Source: UBA6059 sp040219045 (GTDB lineage Bacteria > Bacteroidota > Bacteroidia > Cytophagales > Cyclobacteriaceae). From it: a DNA stretch of 64,000 nt. This document shows positions 60,827-64,000 of this stretch, in pieces (the stretch's first letter is position 1; each line of letters opens with the position of its first letter). The DNA is taken from contig OZ245881.1 in NCBI GenBank assembly GCA_965229505.1, forward strand, positions 2,790,001-2,854,000. The letters run 5' to 3'. Below the pieces are notes generated by a model, which saw nothing but the letters and a program-made list of their open reading frames with translations, was not told the DNA's origin and did not search any database. The position numbers were made by a program, and so were the translations under genes.

Positions 60827-61123
60827 TTAAAACAGACTCGTCAGCTTCATAGCTACGCTCATGTCCCCGTCGATCTTCATCATGCCACCCATGAAGGCGC
60901 TCATCGGATCCAGGTCACCATCGGTCAGTTTCATGAAATCATCGAGATCAATAGCGACTGTACACTGTGCCTCCGAGTCATCATTACTTACACTAGGCGG
61001 AGATACAGTATCATCGAGTAGAATCACCCCTTCCGCGAATTTGAATTTTACAGATGAACCGAGACTGCCAGCACTAGATGCGGCCATCTCTTTCACCTTG
61101 TTGGTTGCATTTTCTAAGCTCAT
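60827..61123 (-). CDS. SCP2 sterol-binding-fold protein
   Basis: 98 residues with the SCP-2 core (VKFKFAEGVILLDD; CTVAIDLDDFMKLTDGDLDPMSAFMGGMMKIDGDMSVAMKL), whose last block is diagnostic. It likely binds a lipid or acyl chain. Single domain, cytosolic; it is 15 bp downstream of the glutaminyl cyclase gene on the same strand. Confidence 0.88.
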   Translation of the reverse strand: MSLENATNKVKEMAASSAGSLGSSVKFKFAEGVILLDDTVSPPSVSNDDSEAQCTVAIDLDDFMKLTDGDLDPMSAFMGGMMKIDGDMSVAMKLTSLF

Positions 61124-61138
61124 GTATGTTTATTTAGT

Positions 61139-62212
61139 TTATAATGTCTTTTTCTTAACCAGTTCGATTTCAAACAGTTTTGGCCAGAGTTTGCCGGTCA
61201 CATATAACTTACCAGAATCACTGTCATAAGCAATGCCGTTGAGGACATCCAGGCGTCCGCTGACAGAACTGCTGTCCAGTATGCCGTCCAGATTGATGCG
61301 ACCCTCTACCGCGAATGTCTGAGGATTGATGATAACTATCTCATCCGTTTCATAAACGTTAGCATAGATACTACCGTCAACGTACTCCAGCTCATTGAGC
61401 TTGAATATCGGACGCTGGTCATCACGTACCTGACCTTGCCTCACTACCTCAAATGTCTCCGGGTCTCTGATATACAGGTGGTCCGTGCCATCTGACATGA
61501 CGAGCTCATCGCCCATTGTAGTGATACCCCATCCTTCTGTGGGATAGCTGAACTGCCCAATTTCCTCTAATGACTGAGCATCATAAATGAGACAAGTATT
61601 TGCTGTCCAGGTAAGCTGAAATAGTTTGTCTTGCCAGAGGGTCAGGCCCTCTCCGAAGTATCGATCATTAATATTCATTTTCTTTTCAACATTCCCACTC
61701 GTGATGTCAATGACTCTCAAGTCAGAGGAGCCACGCTCACCATTGCTTTCGTATATCTTACCATTATGCACTAACAGCCCCTGGGTATAAGCATTCGTTT
61801 GATGTGGGTATGTGTTGATTATCCGATAGGTGTACTCATCAGGCGCCCTATCGGCAAATACTTTGGTGGTGACACTGTACGACTCTGTCTTCCCATTACT
61901 CAGCGTAGCGCTTATGTTGAGTCGAATGTCACCCACTATTCCGATAGGTGGCAACAGCAAGTCCAGGGTGGTGCCGGTCGCTACTGTATCCAAGCCAACT
62001 CTCACGACTACTTCTGTGATACTGAGTGAGTCGCCCTTCAGGCCTACAGTGACCGGTATAGAGTCGGACAGTGTAAATCGATCACTGCTTTTTGGCGAAA
62101 TGATGGAGGTACTGTTTTTTATCCTTGGGCTTTTGGGTTGCTCTTTTTCGCTACCGCAAGAAAGGACTCCAAAACAAAGACCTAAGGCCAGAAAATAGAC
62201 AATATTCTTCAT
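61139..62212 (-). CDS. Glutaminyl-peptide cyclotransferase lipoprotein
   Basis: 357 residues with lipobox LSCG (Cys at about 19), an Ig-like linker (about 40-120), then the beta-propeller glutamine cyclotransferase domain (HQTNAYTQGLLVHNGKIYESNGERGSSDLRVID; GEGLTLWQDKLFQLTW). It cyclises N-terminal Gln to pyroglutamate on exported proteins; in Bacteroidota this follows signal peptidase cleavage before Gln, as seen in several proteins here (ending Q after the signal). The product pyroglutamate links loosely to pxpABC. Confidence 0.88.
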   Translation of the reverse strand: MKNIVYFLALGLCFGVLSCGSEKEQPKSPRIKNSTSIISPKSSDRFTLSDSIPVTVGLKGDSLSITEVVVRVGLDTVATGTTLDLLLPPIGIVGDIRLNISATLSNGKTESYSVTTKVFADRAPDEYTYRIINTYPHQTNAYTQGLLVHNGKIYESNGERGSSDLRVIDITSGNVEKKMNINDRYFGEGLTLWQDKLFQLTWTANTCLIYDAQSLEEIGQFSYPTEGWGITTMGDELVMSDGTDHLYIRDPETFEVVRQGQVRDDQRPIFKLNELEYVDGSIYANVYETDEIVIINPQTFAVEGRINLDGILDSSSVSGRLDVLNGIAYDSDSGKLYVTGKLWPKLFEIELVKKKTL

Positions 62213-62221
62213 CGGAAAATT

Positions 62222-62779
62222 CTAGAAAACGAGACTCGTATAGCCTTGGATTTCGTAGGTGGTCATGACGGTTAATGCAGAAACGCTGAGTTTAATATTT
62301 GGGTTGAGGCCATCAATGGGATAGTCCCTGGCGATCATGCTCTGACCACAGACAAACAACTCAACACCCGCGTCAGTCAGCTCCTGGATCAGCCCGATGT
62401 TGGGGTTATCCGTACCAAATTTGGCTTGGTAGGTTGCATTATCGGCGATTGATGGAGTAGCCATATTGTGAATGACCGCCTTCACTTTGATTTTGTCTGG
62501 TGATGTACCCCCTACTGCATGTAGATTGAGCATACGTGCGATATTGTTAAGCGCTGGATTAATCTCATCCGGAGATGAAGGCCCGGATCTAATATCAATA
62601 ACGATATTGTATTCAAGGTCGCCGGAAGGCGTTTCTTCTGCCGAGGGTATCACATAGATCCCACCATAATTCTTGATCACCGGATTTACTTTTTCCTGAC
62701 CAAGTAAAGCATGACTACAGGCGATGAGGATGACCAATAGCAACGGGTTGCCAATCCAATTCTTGAATGTATTCGACAT
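62222..62779 (-). CDS. Exported DsrE-family protein
   Basis: 185 residues with a signal peptide (ends SHALLGQ) and a DsrE/DsrF-like domain (IVIDIRSGP, VKAVIHNMATPS, ELFVCGQSMIARDYPIDGLNPNIKLSVSALTVMTTYEIQGY). A single Cys sits in the conserved VCGQS segment. Function unknown; sulfur-transfer roles are known only for relatives. It is 9 nt upstream of the cyclotransferase gene. Confidence 0.8.
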   Translation of the reverse strand: MSNTFKNWIGNPLLLVILIACSHALLGQEKVNPVIKNYGGIYVIPSAEETPSGDLEYNIVIDIRSGPSSPDEINPALNNIARMLNLHAVGGTSPDKIKVKAVIHNMATPSIADNATYQAKFGTDNPNIGLIQELTDAGVELFVCGQSMIARDYPIDGLNPNIKLSVSALTVMTTYEIQGYTSLVF

Positions 62780-62890
62780 TAGACTTATCTGATTTGAGTG
62801 GGATAACTGCTTAAATGGAGTCTAGATTATGACCAAATTCATGGGTAATTTAAGGTCATATTCCTAAATTCCGTAAAAACAGATACTCAA

Positions 62891-63736
62891 ATGAAAAGAA
62901 TACTTGTTCCCATCGATTTTTCAGAAGAATCAATGAATGCTCTCCATTCAGCTCACTCGCTTGCGAAAGAAACTGGTTCGGAGGTATTGTTAGTCCATGT
63001 GATAGAGGATCCTACAGCTCAAAGCTTCAATACCATGGGCATTGTAGATTATTCACCCATGGATAATGTCTATGTGGTAAAACTCATGGAGAAGACCAAA
63101 GAACGGATGGATAAGCTCGTCAATGAGAGTGAGTATTCTGACATACTCTTGAAGTATAGAATAGAGATTGGGCATGCGTATGAGCAGATATCCAAGGTAA
63201 TCGCCGAACACAAAAGTAGTTTGATTGTGATGGGGTCGAAAGGCGCCAGCGGTATTGTTAACCTCCTTGTGGGCTCTGTAGCAGACAAAGTCGTGAGGAC
63301 GGCCGCATGTCCGGTAATCACGGTAAAGAGTAAATGCGACCTAAGTAATATTAAGAGCATCGTATTTGCCACCGACCTACGAATCGAGCAGGAGTCCATC
63401 ATCGGAGAGCTGAAGAATATGCAAGCCCACTATGACGCACACTTGCACCTGGTGAAGGCCTATGACTCAGAGTGGATCTTAGAGAAAGATGTCAAGCGCA
63501 GAATAGATGAGTTTGCCGAGCAGTTTGGTTTTGACAACTTCAGTACCACAGCTGTCAAGGATAGTGATGAAGTAGACGCCATACTGGATTTTGCTGATGA
63601 AATTGATGCGGATATGATCGCGCTAGCTACTCATCATCGAAGAGGGTTGGAGTCGCTGTTTACAGGATTCATTTCCAAGAATGTGGTGAACAAGAGTGAC
63701 AAGCCTATATGGACGATGGCAATCCCAGAGGATTAA
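62891..63736 (+). CDS. Universal stress protein, tandem UspA domains
   Basis: 281 residues with two UspA folds (about 1-145 and 148-280). The first has the ATP-binding motif GSKGASGIVNLLVGSVADKVVRTAACPVI (G-2x-G-9x-G-S/T type). The second is degenerate (ATHHRRGLESLFTGFISKNVVNKSDKPI). Stress-induced regulator of unknown target. Confidence 0.9.
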   Translation: MKRILVPIDFSEESMNALHSAHSLAKETGSEVLLVHVIEDPTAQSFNTMGIVDYSPMDNVYVVKLMEKTKERMDKLVNESEYSDILLKYRIEIGHAYEQISKVIAEHKSSLIVMGSKGASGIVNLLVGSVADKVVRTAACPVITVKSKCDLSNIKSIVFATDLRIEQESIIGELKNMQAHYDAHLHLVKAYDSEWILEKDVKRRIDEFAEQFGFDNFSTTAVKDSDEVDAILDFADEIDADMIALATHHRRGLESLFTGFISKNVVNKSDKPIWTMAIPED

Positions 63737-63761
63737 TATACGATACTAGTACCTGATTTTC

Positions 63762-64000
63762 TTAGAGTTTGTCCATCGAGTGGGCAAACTTTTCGGGCTG
63801 ACTGACCTCCAATAGTCTGGTGACGGTCAGTCCCTGGTAGAGTATTGAGAGTAGCACTACGATGTAAGTCATGGTGACGATCACATCTTTACCCTGAAAT
63901 TCCGGTAGGGAGAGCGACAATGCCACGGGCATACCACCGCGCAAAGCGCCCCAGGTCATTATGGGTATGGTATTTCTTTCAAAGCGGCGATTCTGAGCCA
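63762..64000 (-). CDS. CPA1-type Na+/H+ antiporter, C-terminal fragment
   Basis: The frame reads in from the right window edge and ends at 63762, so only the last 79 residues are visible. The block MTWGALRGGMPVALSLSLP matches the conserved TWxGLRGAxxxALAL-like helix of NhaP/CPA1 antiporters, followed by a membrane helix (IVTMTYIVVLLSILYQGLTV). The 5' part is outside the window. Confidence 0.85.
   Translation of the reverse strand, partial: AQNRRFERNTIPIMTWGALRGGMPVALSLSLPEFQGKDVIVTMTYIVVLLSILYQGLTVTRLLEVSQPEKFAHSMDKL

Noticed and set aside
1..64000. CRISPR array, prophage, rRNA or tRNA genes
   Set aside because: No regularly spaced direct repeats, no phage structural genes and no cloverleaf other than the tmRNA were seen.

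Overview
The window looks like chromosomal DNA of a free-living, probably marine or soil, aerobic member of the Bacteroidota, most likely order Cytophagales. This is inference from gene content: DabA/DabB, LytTR regulators, a two-component-type beta-propeller protein, PD40/PKD proteins, a Bacteroidota-type tmRNA tag, TAnnTTTG-type -7 boxes and almost no Shine-Dalgarno sites. No rRNA, tRNA or CRISPR array was seen. Both ends are cut: tsf lacks its start at the left edge and a CPA1-type antiporter gene runs off the right edge.

Layout. 1-5.4 kb: tsf, then a convergent assimilatory sulfate/siroheme operon (sulfite reductase, cobA, precorrin-2 dehydrogenase, cysH). Its leader combines a SAM-I riboswitch, a short ORF ending in five Cys codons and a terminator-like hairpin. 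5.4-18.6 kb: aminomuconate deaminase-like RidA, Xaa-Pro aminopeptidase, subtilase, two glycosyltransferases, M16 peptidase, O-methyltransferase, LysM transglycosylase, a RayT transposase bracketed by mirrored hairpins, and dnaX split at an A10 slippery run. 18.8-31 kb: two Tat-exported enzymes, a molybdenum-cofactor cluster (moaC, MobB-MobA fusion, mocA, moeB), a RidA lipoprotein, an APH-like kinase and a sortilin-type propeller. 31-38 kb: dabAB inorganic-carbon uptake with a divergent LysR regulator, then ssrA (tmRNA) and a membrane LytTR protein. 38.7-39.6 kb: three inverted-repeat-bounded cassettes, one carrying a GIY-YIG nuclease. 40-51 kb: isochorismatase-like hydrolase, moaA, then a LytTR response regulator, a kinase-less propeller sensor and two tandem paralogous gene pairs (PD40-PKD protein plus an unknown ~320-aa secreted protein). 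51-55 kb: an Nramp-like transporter with pxpABC (5-oxoprolinase), then an antitoxin and a frameshifted RelE-like toxin. 55-64 kb: mixed housekeeping and stress genes.

Most interesting. (1) A dispersed 11-mer, CCTAYCGGAAW, occurs far more often than chance in genes and gaps and resembles an uptake-signal-like iterated word. (2) The double-sensor leader of the sulfur operon. (3) The duplicated PD40/unknown-secreted-protein operons, each with an identical-geometry 21-bp-period direct repeat upstream, like a LytTR site, beside a LytTR regulator and a propeller sensor. (4) Programmed slippage in dnaX. (5) GIY-YIG and RayT repeat elements. (6) An Nramp-like protein lacking the usual metal-binding motifs in a 5-oxoproline operon.
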